The notes: generated from the letters alone by a model not told the origin. Positions 41,507 through 50,408 are shown, counted from the first letter of the stretch. The stretch: 64,000 bases of DNA from Streptomyces sp. NBC_01296 (GCF_035984415.1 NZ_CP130720.1:7874001-7938000); one strand, 5' to 3'. Made by a program: numbers and translations.

Positions 41507-43111
41507 TCACGGACCGGACTTGGGGCTGCGGCCGGGGTGGTGGACGACGAGGGTGCCGTACGCCGACAGGGCTGTGGCCGGGTCGCCCGGCGTGTCGCGC
41601 AGGGTGCTGTCGAGGAAGGCGAGGCTCGCGGCGGCGGTGATGCGCGGGCCCGCCGTGCGGTCCAGGGAACCGACGAGTGAGGGGAGGGGCGGCAGGTACA
41701 GGGGGGCGTCCGTGAACGTGAGGTGTGCGGCTCCGGGGACGGTGAGGCGGTAGCTCGTCGCGGTGCCGAGGCCGAGGACACGGGTGAGGCGTGGGATGTA
41801 CTCCGGGTCGGTGTCCGGGCCGATGGCCTGGGTGAGGGCGAGCACCGGCTGGGGGAAGGGCTGCGGCGCCGGGTCGTGGGGAGCGCCGTCCAGATCGATG
41901 ACGGCGGCGAAGCGGGGGTCCTGGCGGGCTGCCTGCAGCGCTGCGGCGCCGCCGAGGGAGTGGCCGGCTGCGACGACGCGGCTTGTGTCGAGGTGTCCGG
42001 TGAGGGGGCCGGCGATCTCGCCGCTGTGGATGCGGGCCAACTGGGTGCGTACGAAGCTGAGATCCGCGGCGCGGACCGCCGTCCAGCCGGCCGCCCGCTT
42101 CTCGTCCTCGGCGGCGTCGCCCGTCGCCGAGACCTTCGTACGGATCGTGCGGCCGTCGGCGAGCACGACGGCGGCGGAGTCGTAGGGGTGGTCGATGCCG
42201 ACGACCACGTAGCCGTGGCCGGCCAATTCCTCCGCCCAGGCCGTGTTCTGCGTACGCACCCCGCCCAGTCCGGGGGAGAACAGCACCACGGGGAACCGTT
42301 CTCCGCCGTCGGCCACGGGTACGTCGTACGCCGCATGCGTGTGGGCGCGCGGGAGGCCGTCCAGCAGGATTCCGGGGAGACCGGCGTAGTCCGCGAGGGC
42401 GTCGGAGACGACGTGCGCCTCGTGTTCCGTACGTCCGAGGTACCGGGCGTGGCCGGTGTCCTTGCTGTCCTTGCCGTCTTTGCGGGCGGGATACCAGAAC
42501 TGGGCGACGACCGTACGACGGTCCTCCGGTGCGGCAGTGGCGGTCTCGGGGCGCTCGGGGTCGGTCAGCTCCAGCACGCCGGTGCCGATCGCGAACCGTC
42601 CCGAGGGCTCGGGGAACACCGGCGTGGGCAGGGCCCAGGCCGCTGCGGGGCCGGCGGCGATCAGCGCGAGGCACACCACCGACCCCGGCAGTGCGAGCCA
42701 CCACGGAGCCCTGCGCGCCACCCGCCCGGTGCGCCGTCGCAGCAGCGGCGCCACGGCGAAGGGGAGGACGACCGCCGCGCCGGCCAGCACCGGCACCATC
42801 TGCCAGCGCAGCCCGAGCACGCCGAGCACCGCCCCGGCCCCCACGACGACGACCGTCGGCGCGGCGACGGTGAGCGGCCCCCGGAGCCGGAGCGGCAGCC
42901 ACCGCGCCAGGACCAGTGCGACTGCTCCCGGCACCAGGAGGAGCTCCCCGGGGGACAACTGCAGGTGTGCGCTCATCGCCTTCACGTCGCCATGGTCGAG
43001 GCCTTCGGGCATCGTGGCGTCACCCTCGGGTCGGGTCGGCCCTGCGACCTGAGTCGCATCGACCGCCACCCGGGCCGGCGCGGGGTGCGGCTCCGGAATT
43101 TCTGTTGTCAT
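41507..43111 (-). CDS. Alpha/beta hydrolase with N-terminal membrane domain (PAF-AH-like)
   Basis: The 534-residue protein has four to five N-terminal TM helices (about 50-160). An extracytoplasmic alpha/beta hydrolase domain follows (about 170-530), with the nucleophile elbow 'AAGHSLGG' and a preceding 'GIDHPYDSAAV'. It resembles platelet-activating-factor acetylhydrolase-type esterases in Streptomyces. The Asp in 'VIDLDGAPHD' and the His in 'PGAAHLTFTD' would complete the triad. The substrate is unknown. The start is ATG 43111; internal ATGs would shorten the cytoplasmic tail. Confidence 0.85.
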   Translation of the reverse strand: MTTEIPEPHPAPARVAVDATQVAGPTRPEGDATMPEGLDHGDVKAMSAHLQLSPGELLLVPGAVALVLARWLPLRLRGPLTVAAPTVVVVGAGAVLGVLGLRWQMVPVLAGAAVVLPFAVAPLLRRRTGRVARRAPWWLALPGSVVCLALIAAGPAAAWALPTPVFPEPSGRFAIGTGVLELTDPERPETATAAPEDRRTVVAQFWYPARKDGKDSKDTGHARYLGRTEHEAHVVSDALADYAGLPGILLDGLPRAHTHAAYDVPVADGGERFPVVLFSPGLGGVRTQNTAWAEELAGHGYVVVGIDHPYDSAAVVLADGRTIRTKVSATGDAAEDEKRAAGWTAVRAADLSFVRTQLARIHSGEIAGPLTGHLDTSRVVAAGHSLGGAAALQAARQDPRFAAVIDLDGAPHDPAPQPFPQPVLALTQAIGPDTDPEYIPRLTRVLGLGTATSYRLTVPGAAHLTFTDAPLYLPPLPSLVGSLDRTAGPRITAAASLAFLDSTLRDTPGDPATALSAYGTLVVHHPGRSPKSGP

Positions 43112-43170
43112 ATGCCTGTCGCGTTGCGCGTATCCGCGCATATGGTGTGGCTCCGGACCATCCCGGGCAC

Positions 43171-43203
43171 ACGGCCCTCCCGCACTCCCCACGGGAGGGC
43201 CGT
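43171..43203. terminator. Hairpin terminator
   Basis: Perfect 12-bp arms ACGGCCCTCCCG and CGGGAGGGCCGT surround a 9-nt loop. It lies after the small membrane protein gene (minus strand, stop 43291) and before the hydrolase start, so it probably ends the former's transcript. Confidence 0.75.
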
Positions 43204-43290
43204 CGCGCGCCCCGTCACCTGCGGCGGACGGGGATCACCGCGCGGCGGCGGCCCGGAGGGTTGCGCGCGGCCGGCCGGAGGCTCCGGGTG

Positions 43291-43539
43291 CTACGAGGTC
43301 GTGGCCTTCACCGCCGCGGCGGCGGCGATCAGCACCGTGACGGCGACGATGAGGGCGCGGCGCTTGGCCCGCACCCTGCCCAGTGCCGCGGCCTCGGCGG
43401 CATTGGAGGGGCTGGGGTTGCGCCAGGCGGTGGTGAGGCGCCAGACGAGCACGATGGCAACGATTGCAGCCAGCGATCCCCCGACAACCCGGCCGGCGGC
43501 GTAACTCTGTGAGGTGGTGTCGACGGACAGCATGATCAT
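43291..43539 (-). CDS. Small two-helix membrane protein
   Basis: The 82-residue protein has TM helices near residues 20-35 ('GSLAAIVAIVLVWRL') and 62-78 ('ALIVAVTVLIAAAAAV') joined by a basic loop. The start is uncertain: ATG 43539, ATG 43533 or an upstream ATG 43578 are all in frame, and none has a strong ribosome site. No known family was recognised. Confidence 0.6.
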   Translation of the reverse strand: MIMLSVDTTSQSYAAGRVVGGSLAAIVAIVLVWRLTTAWRNPSPSNAAEAAALGRVRAKRRALIVAVTVLIAAAAAVKATTS

Positions 43540-43776
43540 GCCAAATGTCGTCTGTGTGATCGAAACACCGTGGATCACGATTCGACAACCCGGCCGACGC
43601 CACCCACACGGGACACCGCCGGTCGCTCCCCGGCCCCGCAGTCACGCTGAGCCTGGGCATCATCCCCACTGAGCGGACTTCGTCGGCTTCCGACGCAACG
43701 AGGGGCGTCCGGCACCTCGGACTCCGGACGCAGGTGCCGGGGTGCCATGTGCTCGCCCACTGAGGAGGTACCAACC

Positions 43777-44454
43777 GTGGAACGGACCACCCGCAGCGAT
43801 CACGACGCAGCGTTGAACGCCCGGACATGGAACGCCATCGTCGGCACCCGCAACCCGACGCCCCTGCCTTTGGACTGGCTGTTTCGCCCGGCCCCGGGAC
43901 CGGGACTCGAACTCCTCGGTGACATACGAGGCACCACGGTCGCCGAACTCGGCTGCGGGCAGGGCCGGCACCTGGCGGGCCTGGCCGAGTGCGGGATCGC
44001 CCGAGGCATCGGCATCGATGTGTCGCCGGTCCGCCTCGGTGACGCCGCGTTCAGGTTCGCCGACGTGGACCAGGTCGAGTGGTGGCTCGGCGACGCCGTC
44101 ACCGCGGCCGCGCACCTCCCCGACCTCGACGTCGCGTTCTCCGTCTTCGGGGCGATGTGGTTCGCCGATCCGCAAGACCTGCTGCCCGTCCTCGCCCACC
44201 GCGTCCGTCTCGGCGGTCGCCTCGTCTTCTCCTGCCTCACCCGGTCGCCGGGGATGCCCGAGGGGCGCCACCGGATGCTGGTACGCACCGGTCCCGCCCG
44301 GTCCCTGTGGACCGTCCGGCACATGTACTCCGTATCCGGCTGGGTGCGCCTCCTTGCCGAGCACGGCTTCACCGCGGATCGGGTCATCCGGCCCACGGAT
44401 CCGGTGAACGCCTTCTGGGGCACCTGCGTCTTCGTGGCGCACCGGGTCTGTTGA
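43777..44454 (+). CDS. Class I SAM-dependent methyltransferase
   Basis: The 225-residue enzyme has motif I 'VAELGCGQGRHLAGLAE' (about 55-71), an acidic motif II end 'GIGIDVSP', and 'DVAFSVFGAMWFAD' near motif IV. It transfers a methyl group from S-adenosylmethionine; the acceptor is unknown (small molecule likely). The start GTG 43777 is set by an excellent GAGGAGGT site (43762-43769). Its 3' end overlaps the C-terminal extension of the antisense broken kinase gene. Confidence 0.88.
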   Translation: MERTTRSDHDAALNARTWNAIVGTRNPTPLPLDWLFRPAPGPGLELLGDIRGTTVAELGCGQGRHLAGLAECGIARGIGIDVSPVRLGDAAFRFADVDQVEWWLGDAVTAAAHLPDLDVAFSVFGAMWFADPQDLLPVLAHRVRLGGRLVFSCLTRSPGMPEGRHRMLVRTGPARSLWTVRHMYSVSGWVRLLAEHGFTADRVIRPTDPVNAFWGTCVFVAHRVC

Positions 44455-45346
44455 GTGCGGGACCTCGGACGATGTGCTGCCCGGCCTGCCCGTGAATCGT
44501 GATCCCGGCGGCTTCATATGAGGAAGTCGAGCAGAGGAATCCGCCGGCCCCGGCGCGCAGTTCGGCCAGACCCTCCTGCGCGTTCGCACGTATCGACGCC
44601 AGCTCCTTGACCAGCTCCTGCGGAGGGTCCTGAACCCGGTAGGGGGCCGCGTCCGCCTGGATCGAGATGACCGACATGTGGTGGGCGACCACGTCATGCA
44701 GCTCCCGTGCGATGCGGGCACGCTCCTCCAGCACCGTACGCAGCGCCCGTTCGTGCGCGGTGACGGCAATCTGCTCGACCAGGCGCGCCCGGTCCTCGCG
44801 GCGGCCACGCGCGAACGAGCCGACGAGCACGGCCGACGAGAAGAGCACACAGACACCGGCGACGAACGTCCAGGACCCGACGGCGTAGCCCGCCGCCTTC
44901 AGACACACCACCGGCACGGCACTCACCAGGGCGGCCACGGCCGCCGACGACACCGGTATGCGCAGGGCGAGAAGGAACAGCGCCCCGGCGTGCACGGTCC
45001 ACGTCCACAACTGGTTGTCGTGGGTGGGGGGATGGCCGATGGCTATGCCCGCGGTGAACGCCAGCGACAGCCACCACGCCGGCACCGGCCGGCGCAGCCC
45101 CACCACCAGCATCGCCGCATGCGCACAGGCCAGGACCCTGGCGGTGAGATCCGCGCCGGTGGCCGAAAGGGCCCCGGCCCCGAGGACGACCAGGACCTGC
45201 GGAAGCCACCGCAGCCACTGCGGCCACACCAGGGGCGCCATGGGCTGGGCGCGGGTGGTCCACAGGTCCGCCCGCAGGCCACGGAGCGTGAACGGGCCTG
45301 CCGCCGCCCCGACATCGGGCGCGGACACCAGATCACTCCTGGTCAC
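44384..45346 (-). pseudogene. Truncated two-component sensor histidine kinase (no ATPase domain)
   Basis: The first 265 residues are a NarL/DesK-type sensor: about six TM helices (about 45-190) and a HisKA_3 phosphoacceptor segment 'EERARIARELHDVVAHHMSV' with His217. Homology stops near residue 265 (about nt 44555). The last 55 residues are Arg/Pro-rich and read antisense into the methyltransferase gene. The HATPase_c domain and the usual neighbouring LuxR-type response regulator are absent, so kinase activity is not expected. A GTG start with GGGAG remains intact. It could be a decayed gene or a rearrangement scar. Confidence 0.75.
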
Positions 45347-45483
45347 GGTGTGCTCCCTGCACCGTGCCGCAGTGGTTTATCGAAGTGTGTGCAGTTCACA
45401 GGAGTTCCTTCCGACCGTTCATCCGCACACGAGGTTACGGAGCGGGAGCTCTGCCGGCGTCCCGCCACGGAGCCGCATCGGCG

Positions 45484-45503
45484 CGTAGCTCTCCAGAGCT
45501 ACG
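45484..45503. promoter_or_regulatory. 20-bp palindrome in divergent promoter region
   Basis: Arms CGTAGCTCT and AGAGCTACG flank a central CC between the broken sensor kinase (minus) and the MoxR/VWA module (plus). Position and symmetry suit a dimeric regulator site, or a small transcript hairpin. Confidence 0.45.
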
Positions 45504-45574
45504 AGGGTGTGCCTCCTGCTCGCCGAGTGGTCGGGCACCGGAGAAAACACCTGGCAGACCAGGGCCGGGGCTCG

Positions 45575-45580
45575 TATGGT
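45575..45580 (+). promoter_or_regulatory. -10-like box for a leaderless start of the MoxR/VWA module
   Basis: TATGGT lies 7 nt before ATG 45588, the usual distance for a leaderless transcript. No clear -35 is seen. Confidence 0.4.
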
Positions 45581-45587
45581 CATCGCG

Positions 45588-45644
45588 ATGATGACTCACA
45601 CCGCTCACAGAATGGGGGTCCCGTCCGCGCAAGGTGAGTGCTGA
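45588..45644 (+). CDS. 18-codon leader peptide ORF
   Basis: It begins with two ATG codons (45588, 45591) directly after a -10-like box, encodes 'MMTHTAHRMGVPSAQGEC', and ends in TGA sharing its A with ATG 45644 (TGATG). Its start resembles the downstream gene's N-terminus (THTA), caused by an 11-bp direct repeat ACTCACACCGC. It could couple translation of the module to a leaderless message. Confidence 0.4.
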   Translation: MMTHTAHRMGVPSAQGEC

Positions 45645-47098
45645 TGGCCACTCACACCGCGAACGAGGAATCCCCTCTTTCCCTCCGGCACCTTTCCCTC
45701 TGGCTGCGCGTGCGCGAGTTCGCCGTGCCGCCGTCCATGATCGAGACTGCGACCGCCCGCCGCCTTGCCGGGGACTGGGGCGGGGCGTGCGCCGCCGCAG
45801 GCATCGACGTCGATCTCAACCTGCGTTCCGCGGCGCGTACCCACGGGCGCGAACTCGCGGCCCGGATCCGGGCCGATCTCCGCCACCTCGCTCCCGACCT
45901 GCTGCGCTGGCACATGCCCAGGATCGCTCCTGACGGGCTGTTGCGCCCGGGCCTGACCATCTCCCTGGCCCGGTACGACATCCCCGGGCCTGTCGGGGCA
46001 CGCCCGGTGCACCTCGTGGCACGGACGCTGCCGGCGTGGGCCGATGCCGGTCAGCGGATCAGCCTCGCGCTCTGGGCCGGATCCCCCGACGACGCCGGCG
46101 CCCGCCGTCATCCGCATCCGCACCCCAACCCCCGGTTCCGCCTCGACCTGCACCGCCACCTCTGGGACGCGCGCAGGACCGATGAGCTCCGGATCCGGTC
46201 CGGGGCCGAGCCGCCACCCGCCGACGGCGCCCCCGCAACGGCCCCGGAGGTGCTCGGGCTCGTGCGACAGGGGCTTCGCTGTGCCGTCGACCGGTGGGCG
46301 GCCGAGGCGGGGATCCTGCTCCGGGCCGACGGGCCTTCCGCCCGTACCTTCACCGTACGGCTCGGGTCCCGGCAGCGGCTGGACCTGGACCTGGACCTGG
46401 ACCTGGACCGGGACCGCCACCTGGACCTCCCCGCGGACGGGGACGGCAACGGGCCGCCCGTACTGCGGATCTCGACGGCGTCCACGCATCCCGGCGCCCG
46501 CCCGCCCCCGATCCTGCCGGACGCGGCGACCTGGCTACTGCCCGACCTGGAACTGCTCCGCACCGGTTCCCTCGACGCCGATCGGCTGCACCCGCTGGTC
46601 GCCTCGGCACTCGTACCCGATCGTGCGCCGACCGCCCCGTCCCTGATTCCGGACCGGCCCGGCCGACCGCACCTCGTCGCGTGCCGGGGCGTTCAGCACC
46701 GGATCGGCCTCGTCGACGGGGTACTGGCCCCGCTCGACCACGACCCGGCCGAGATCCGCAGGGAGGAACTGCTGGTTGCCCTGACCGGTACCCCGCTGCC
46801 CTGCCTGCAGGCGATCGACGAGGCGCACCGTCGTCCGGACTGCCTCACCGGCGTGCGCGAACGCCTGGACCACGGCGACACCGCCGGTGCGCTGGCCGTC
46901 GTCGAGAGCCTGCTCGGCCCCGACGCACTGCTGCGCGACGGCGCCCTCCGGGACGAACTGGAGGCGGCCGCGCGGCAGCGGATCACGTACGGGCTGTTCA
47001 GAGCGGGCCTGATCGGACCCGGACCCGACCGCATGCGCCCGGGCCCCCGCCGCCCCCACGGGCACCGCTCGCACCCACGCCATACGGCAGGGCACTGA
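45644..47098 (+). CDS. Unknown protein, first gene of a MoxR/VWA module
   Basis: The 484-residue soluble protein, Arg/Pro/Leu-rich, has no recognised domain. An acidic (Leu-Asp)5 stretch sits near residues 246-255. It is followed by a MoxR AAA+ gene and a VWA-like gene 69 bp downstream, and such unknown partners commonly accompany MoxR-VWA pairs. AAGGTGAG precedes ATG 45644, and the stop of a leader ORF overlaps this start. It may be a substrate or adaptor of the ATPase. The basic C-terminal tail reads 'HGHRSHPRHTAGH'. Confidence 0.75.
   Translation: MATHTANEESPLSLRHLSLWLRVREFAVPPSMIETATARRLAGDWGGACAAAGIDVDLNLRSAARTHGRELAARIRADLRHLAPDLLRWHMPRIAPDGLLRPGLTISLARYDIPGPVGARPVHLVARTLPAWADAGQRISLALWAGSPDDAGARRHPHPHPNPRFRLDLHRHLWDARRTDELRIRSGAEPPPADGAPATAPEVLGLVRQGLRCAVDRWAAEAGILLRADGPSARTFTVRLGSRQRLDLDLDLDLDRDRHLDLPADGDGNGPPVLRISTASTHPGARPPPILPDAATWLLPDLELLRTGSLDADRLHPLVASALVPDRAPTAPSLIPDRPGRPHLVACRGVQHRIGLVDGVLAPLDHDPAEIRREELLVALTGTPLPCLQAIDEAHRRPDCLTGVRERLDHGDTAGALAVVESLLGPDALLRDGALRDELEAAARQRITYGLFRAGLIGPGPDRMRPGPRRPHGHRSHPRHTAGH
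46379..46408 (+). repeat. Five CTGGAC hexamers coding (Leu-Asp)5
   Basis: Five perfect tandem copies of CTGGAC lie inside the unknown gene of the MoxR/VWA module, with imperfect copies nearby. This is a possible site of copy-number change without a frameshift. Confidence 0.8.
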
Positions 47099-47167
47099 TC
47101 CGGGGACCGACCCCGCACCCGCCATGCCCTGCCTCATCACACAACGAACCCACAAAGGTGATCAAAC

Positions 47168-48430
47168 ATGTCCGCACACGCCCCGTTCGCCGTACGCAGT
47201 ACCCCCGCGGCGCCCGCCGCCGCCTCCCGGCTCGACGTCGCAGGCGACCTGCTGGCCCTGCTCCGCGACACGACCACCGAACCCCGCCCCGACACACAAC
47301 TCGAGGCCCTGACCCTCGCCGTGGCCGCCGACCTGCCCGTCCTGCTGTGGGGCGAGCCGGGGATCGGCAAGACCGCGGCCCTGACCCAGCTCGCCGCCTC
47401 GCTGGACCTTCCCCTGACCACCGTGATCGCCAGCGTCCACGAGCCGTCCGACTTCTCCGGCCTGCCCGTCATCGGGGACGACCCCGCGGAACAGGGCGTT
47501 CCGATGGCCCCGCCGGACTGGGCCGTGCGCCTCGTACGAGCCGGCCGGGGGCTGCTGTTCCTCGACGAGCTGTCCACCGCGCCGCCGGCCGTACAAGCCG
47601 CCCTGCTCCGCCTCGTACTCGAGCGGCGGATCGGCGCCCTCCAACTGCCGCCCGGGGTCCGCATCGTGGCCGCGGCCAATCCGCGGTCCTCGGCGGCCGA
47701 CGGCTGGGAGCTGAGCCCGCCGCTGGCCAACCGTTTCGTCCACCTGCAGTGGACCCACGACCACGACGTCGTCGTCCGCGGCCTCGGCGGGACGTGGCCC
47801 CGGGCCACACTGCCGCGGCTCGACCCTTCGATGCTGCCGCAGGCCGTGGACTTCGCCCGCCGCGCGGTGTGCGGGCTCCTCGCCGCCCGCCCCGGGCTCG
47901 TACACCGGCTGCCCAGCGGTGAAACCCGCCGGGGCGGCGCCTGGCCGTCGCCTCGGAGCTGGGAGATGACCCTGAGTCTGATCGCCTTCGCGACCGCCGC
48001 CGGTTCCTCCCGTGACGTGCTGTCCCTCCTGGTCAGGGGCACGGTGGGGGACGGCCCGGGACTGGAACTGCTGGCGAGCCTGGACCGGATGGACCTCCCG
48101 GACCCCGAGGTGCTGCTCGCCGATCCGGCGGGCGCGGTCCTGCCCGAGCGGGGCGATCTGCGCCAAGCCGTGCTCGACGGCGTGGTGGAAGCGGTCCGCA
48201 AGCGCCCCGACGAGGCGCGCTGGGACGCGGCATGGGCGCTCTTGGTCCGGGCGTTGGAGACGGGAGCCCCGGACCTGGTGGTCGTCCCCGCGTCCACCCT
48301 CGCGTCGCTGCGCCGCGAGGAATGGGACGTGCCGGCGGCGATCGAGCGGCTCGCCGGAGCGGTGTCCCTCTCCCGGCGGGCGGACCACGCGGCCGCCCGG
48401 GCCGCAATCGCCCCGAAGGGCCGACGATGA
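47168..48430 (+). CDS. MoxR-type AAA+ ATPase
   Basis: The 420-residue AAA+ protein has Walker A 'GEPGIGKT' (residues 62-69), Walker B 'LLFLDE' (129-134), a sensor-1 'AANPR' and an 'LANRF' arginine-finger region. MoxR proteins act as chaperone-like motors that remodel or assemble partner proteins, often together with VWA-domain proteins. AAAGGTGA precedes ATG 47168. Its stop overlaps the start of the VWA-like gene (ATGA), which indicates a joint complex. Confidence 0.92.
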   Translation: MSAHAPFAVRSTPAAPAAASRLDVAGDLLALLRDTTTEPRPDTQLEALTLAVAADLPVLLWGEPGIGKTAALTQLAASLDLPLTTVIASVHEPSDFSGLPVIGDDPAEQGVPMAPPDWAVRLVRAGRGLLFLDELSTAPPAVQAALLRLVLERRIGALQLPPGVRIVAAANPRSSAADGWELSPPLANRFVHLQWTHDHDVVVRGLGGTWPRATLPRLDPSMLPQAVDFARRAVCGLLAARPGLVHRLPSGETRRGGAWPSPRSWEMTLSLIAFATAAGSSRDVLSLLVRGTVGDGPGLELLASLDRMDLPDPEVLLADPAGAVLPERGDLRQAVLDGVVEAVRKRPDEARWDAAWALLVRALETGAPDLVVVPASTLASLRREEWDVPAAIERLAGAVSLSRRADHAAARAAIAPKGRR

Positions 48431-49659
48431 GCGGGGAGTCACGGGGCGCACTGGACCTCGACAAGCTCTACGCCGCACGACTGCACGCCGCCCGGGCCCG
48501 GCCCTACTTGGCGACCGCGCTGTTCGCCCTGCACACCGTGGAATCGCGGCGGGTGCCGACGATGGCCGTCGACCGGCACTGGCGGTGCTACGTCTCGCCG
48601 GCGTTCGTGGACCGCATGCCGGTGGAGGAACTCGCCGGGGTGTGGGTGCACGAGGTGTCCCACCTGCTGCGCGACCACCACGGGCGAGGCGACCGGGTCG
48701 CGCGGGAGCGCGGGCTGCACGGCCCGGGGGAGCGGCTGCGGAGGAACATCGCCGCGGACTGCGAGATCAACGACGACGCGTTCGGCGACGGGCTGGTCCG
48801 GCCCCGAGACGTGGTCGATCCGCTGTCCTTGGGGCTGTCCGAGGGGCAGCTCATGGAGGACTACCTGCGCCAGTTCACGCTAGGGCCCCGTACGCAGCAC
48901 ATGGCCTGGCTGGACTGCGGCAGCGGCGTCGACGGGCTGGAACGGGAATGGGACCTCGGCGAGGACGGCGCGCACGGACTCAGCGAACAGGAACGGGACG
49001 CGGTGAGGTTCCGGGTGGCGCAGGGCATCCGGGGCCGTCCGGGGAACGCCTCGAAGGGGTGGAAGCGTTGGGCGGAGGAGGCCTTCCACCCGCCGCAGCC
49101 GTGGCGGGAGCTGCTGGGAGCGGCGGTCCGTTCGGCGATCTCCGGATCCGGCGCGGGAGAGGACTACTCGTACGGCCGCCCGTCGCGGCGCTCGTCCGGG
49201 CTGCCCGGCATTGTTCTGCCGAGCCTGCGGCGCAGGCCGCCCCGGGTCTGCGTGGTCATCGACACCTCCGCTTCGGTCAGTGACGCCGAGCTGGGCAGCG
49301 CGCTCCTGGAGGTCGCCGCGATCACCCGTGCCGTGGGCGGCCGACGGGACCTGGTCACCGTGGTGGCGTGCGACGCGGCGGCCCGGATCGCCCATCCCCT
49401 GTGCCGTGCCGAGGGAATCACGCTGGTGGGGGGCGGGGGAACGGATCTGCGCACGGGCTTCGCGAAGGCGCTCCGAGCGGGGGCCCGGCCGGATGCCATC
49501 GTGGTCCTCACGGACGGGCAGACTCCCTGGCCGAGCACAAGGCCGCCGTGCCGGACGGTGGTCGGCCTCTTTCCCCGACAGCGGTCGTGGGACGAGGACG
49601 ACCCCGACTACGTGCCGGACTCGCCGCCCGCCTGGGCCCGGGTGGTCGCCATCGGATAG
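48427..49659 (+). CDS. VWA-like protein with HExxH metallopeptidase-type domain (DUF2201)
   Basis: The 410-residue protein has an N-terminal domain with 'VWVHEVSHLLRDHHGR' (HExxH at 75-79), suggesting a zinc peptidase or a decayed one. A C-terminal VWA-like domain follows, with MIDAS motif 'DTSAS' (about 279-283), 'GGGGTDLRTG' and 'LTDGQT' (about 361). This matches the DUF2201/VWA-like family. The MIDAS site would bind a divalent metal and a partner protein. Coupled by ATGA to the MoxR ATPase, it is the likely effector of the module. Confidence 0.9.
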   Translation: MSGESRGALDLDKLYAARLHAARARPYLATALFALHTVESRRVPTMAVDRHWRCYVSPAFVDRMPVEELAGVWVHEVSHLLRDHHGRGDRVARERGLHGPGERLRRNIAADCEINDDAFGDGLVRPRDVVDPLSLGLSEGQLMEDYLRQFTLGPRTQHMAWLDCGSGVDGLEREWDLGEDGAHGLSEQERDAVRFRVAQGIRGRPGNASKGWKRWAEEAFHPPQPWRELLGAAVRSAISGSGAGEDYSYGRPSRRSSGLPGIVLPSLRRRPPRVCVVIDTSASVSDAELGSALLEVAAITRAVGGRRDLVTVVACDAAARIAHPLCRAEGITLVGGGGTDLRTGFAKALRAGARPDAIVVLTDGQTPWPSTRPPCRTVVGLFPRQRSWDEDDPDYVPDSPPAWARVVAIG

Positions 49660-49681
49660 GCGCGCCCTCGTCATGATTTGG

Positions 49682-49687
49682 TAGCGT
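49682..49687 (+). promoter_or_regulatory. -10-like TAGCGT before a leaderless kinase start
   Basis: TAGCGT is separated by 7 nt from GTG 49695 and 10 nt from ATG 49698. No ribosome site is present, which fits leaderless translation. No -35 was recognised. Confidence 0.4.
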
Positions 49688-49694
49688 CCCCCGG

Positions 49695-50231
49695 GTGATG
49701 GTGGGCACTGCACAGACCCGATTGATCGTGCTGCGCGGCAACTCGGCGTCGGGGAAGTCGACCGTCGCCGCCGGGATCCGGGAGCGGTTCGGCCGCGGCG
49801 TGGCGCTGGTCGGGCAGGACAATCTGCGCCGGGTCGTGCTGCGTGAACGCGACCGGCCCGGGGCCGCGAACATCGGCCTCATCGAGGTCGTCGCCCGATA
49901 CTCGCTCGACGCTGGCTACCACGTCGTTCTCGAAGGGATCCTGTACGCCGAGTACTACGGGGCCATGCTGCGCCGGCTCCGCGAGGAACACCGCGGGCCG
50001 ACGCACGGTTACTACCTGGACATCCCCTTCCAGGAGACCCTGGCCCGGCACGCCACCAAACCCCAGGCCGGCGAGTACGGGGAGAGGGAGCTGCGCGACT
50101 GGTACCGGCCGCTCGACCTGCTGCCCGGCTCCGTCGAGACGGTCATCGACGCCGACAGCTCCCTGGCGGACACCGTCGAGCACATCATGCGCGACACGGG
50201 GCTCGCTTCTCTTCCGGCGCTGGAGCCCTGA
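49695..50231 (+). CDS. P-loop kinase (AAA_33-type)
   Basis: The roughly 178-residue single-domain P-loop NTPase has Walker A 'GNSASGKST' (about 15-23). A 'VGQDNLRRVVLRE' segment and 'VVLEGILYAEYY' follow, similar to zeta-toxin/uridine kinase-like small kinases. The substrate is unknown. The start is either GTG 49695 or ATG 49698, both placed for a leaderless transcript. No antitoxin-like gene is adjacent, so a toxin role is not supported. Confidence 0.85.
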   Translation: MMVGTAQTRLIVLRGNSASGKSTVAAGIRERFGRGVALVGQDNLRRVVLRERDRPGAANIGLIEVVARYSLDAGYHVVLEGILYAEYYGAMLRRLREEHRGPTHGYYLDIPFQETLARHATKPQAGEYGERELRDWYRPLDLLPGSVETVIDADSSLADTVEHIMRDTGLASLPALEP

Positions 50232-50408
50232 TCTCGCGTACGGTCGGAGGCCGCCCCGCCCGGGGCCGGGCCGGGTTCGTATCGGTCGAGGGAACGTGCC
50301 GCACACCTCGATCATCGACAGTTCCGCAGACGTTCCCGGAGCTGCAGTCGGAGCCCGTCGGGAACCGGCCCGGGCTTTCACCCTTTCACCGCACGGGAGT
50401 TGTTCCCC

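Noticed and set aside
46379..46408. CTGGAC tandem repeat as a CRISPR-like or regulatory array
   Set aside because: It lies in frame inside a gene and encodes Leu-Asp dipeptides; there are no spacers.
49695..50231. Zeta-toxin interpretation of the P-loop kinase
   Set aside because: No antitoxin partner is adjacent and the motif is shared by many small kinases.
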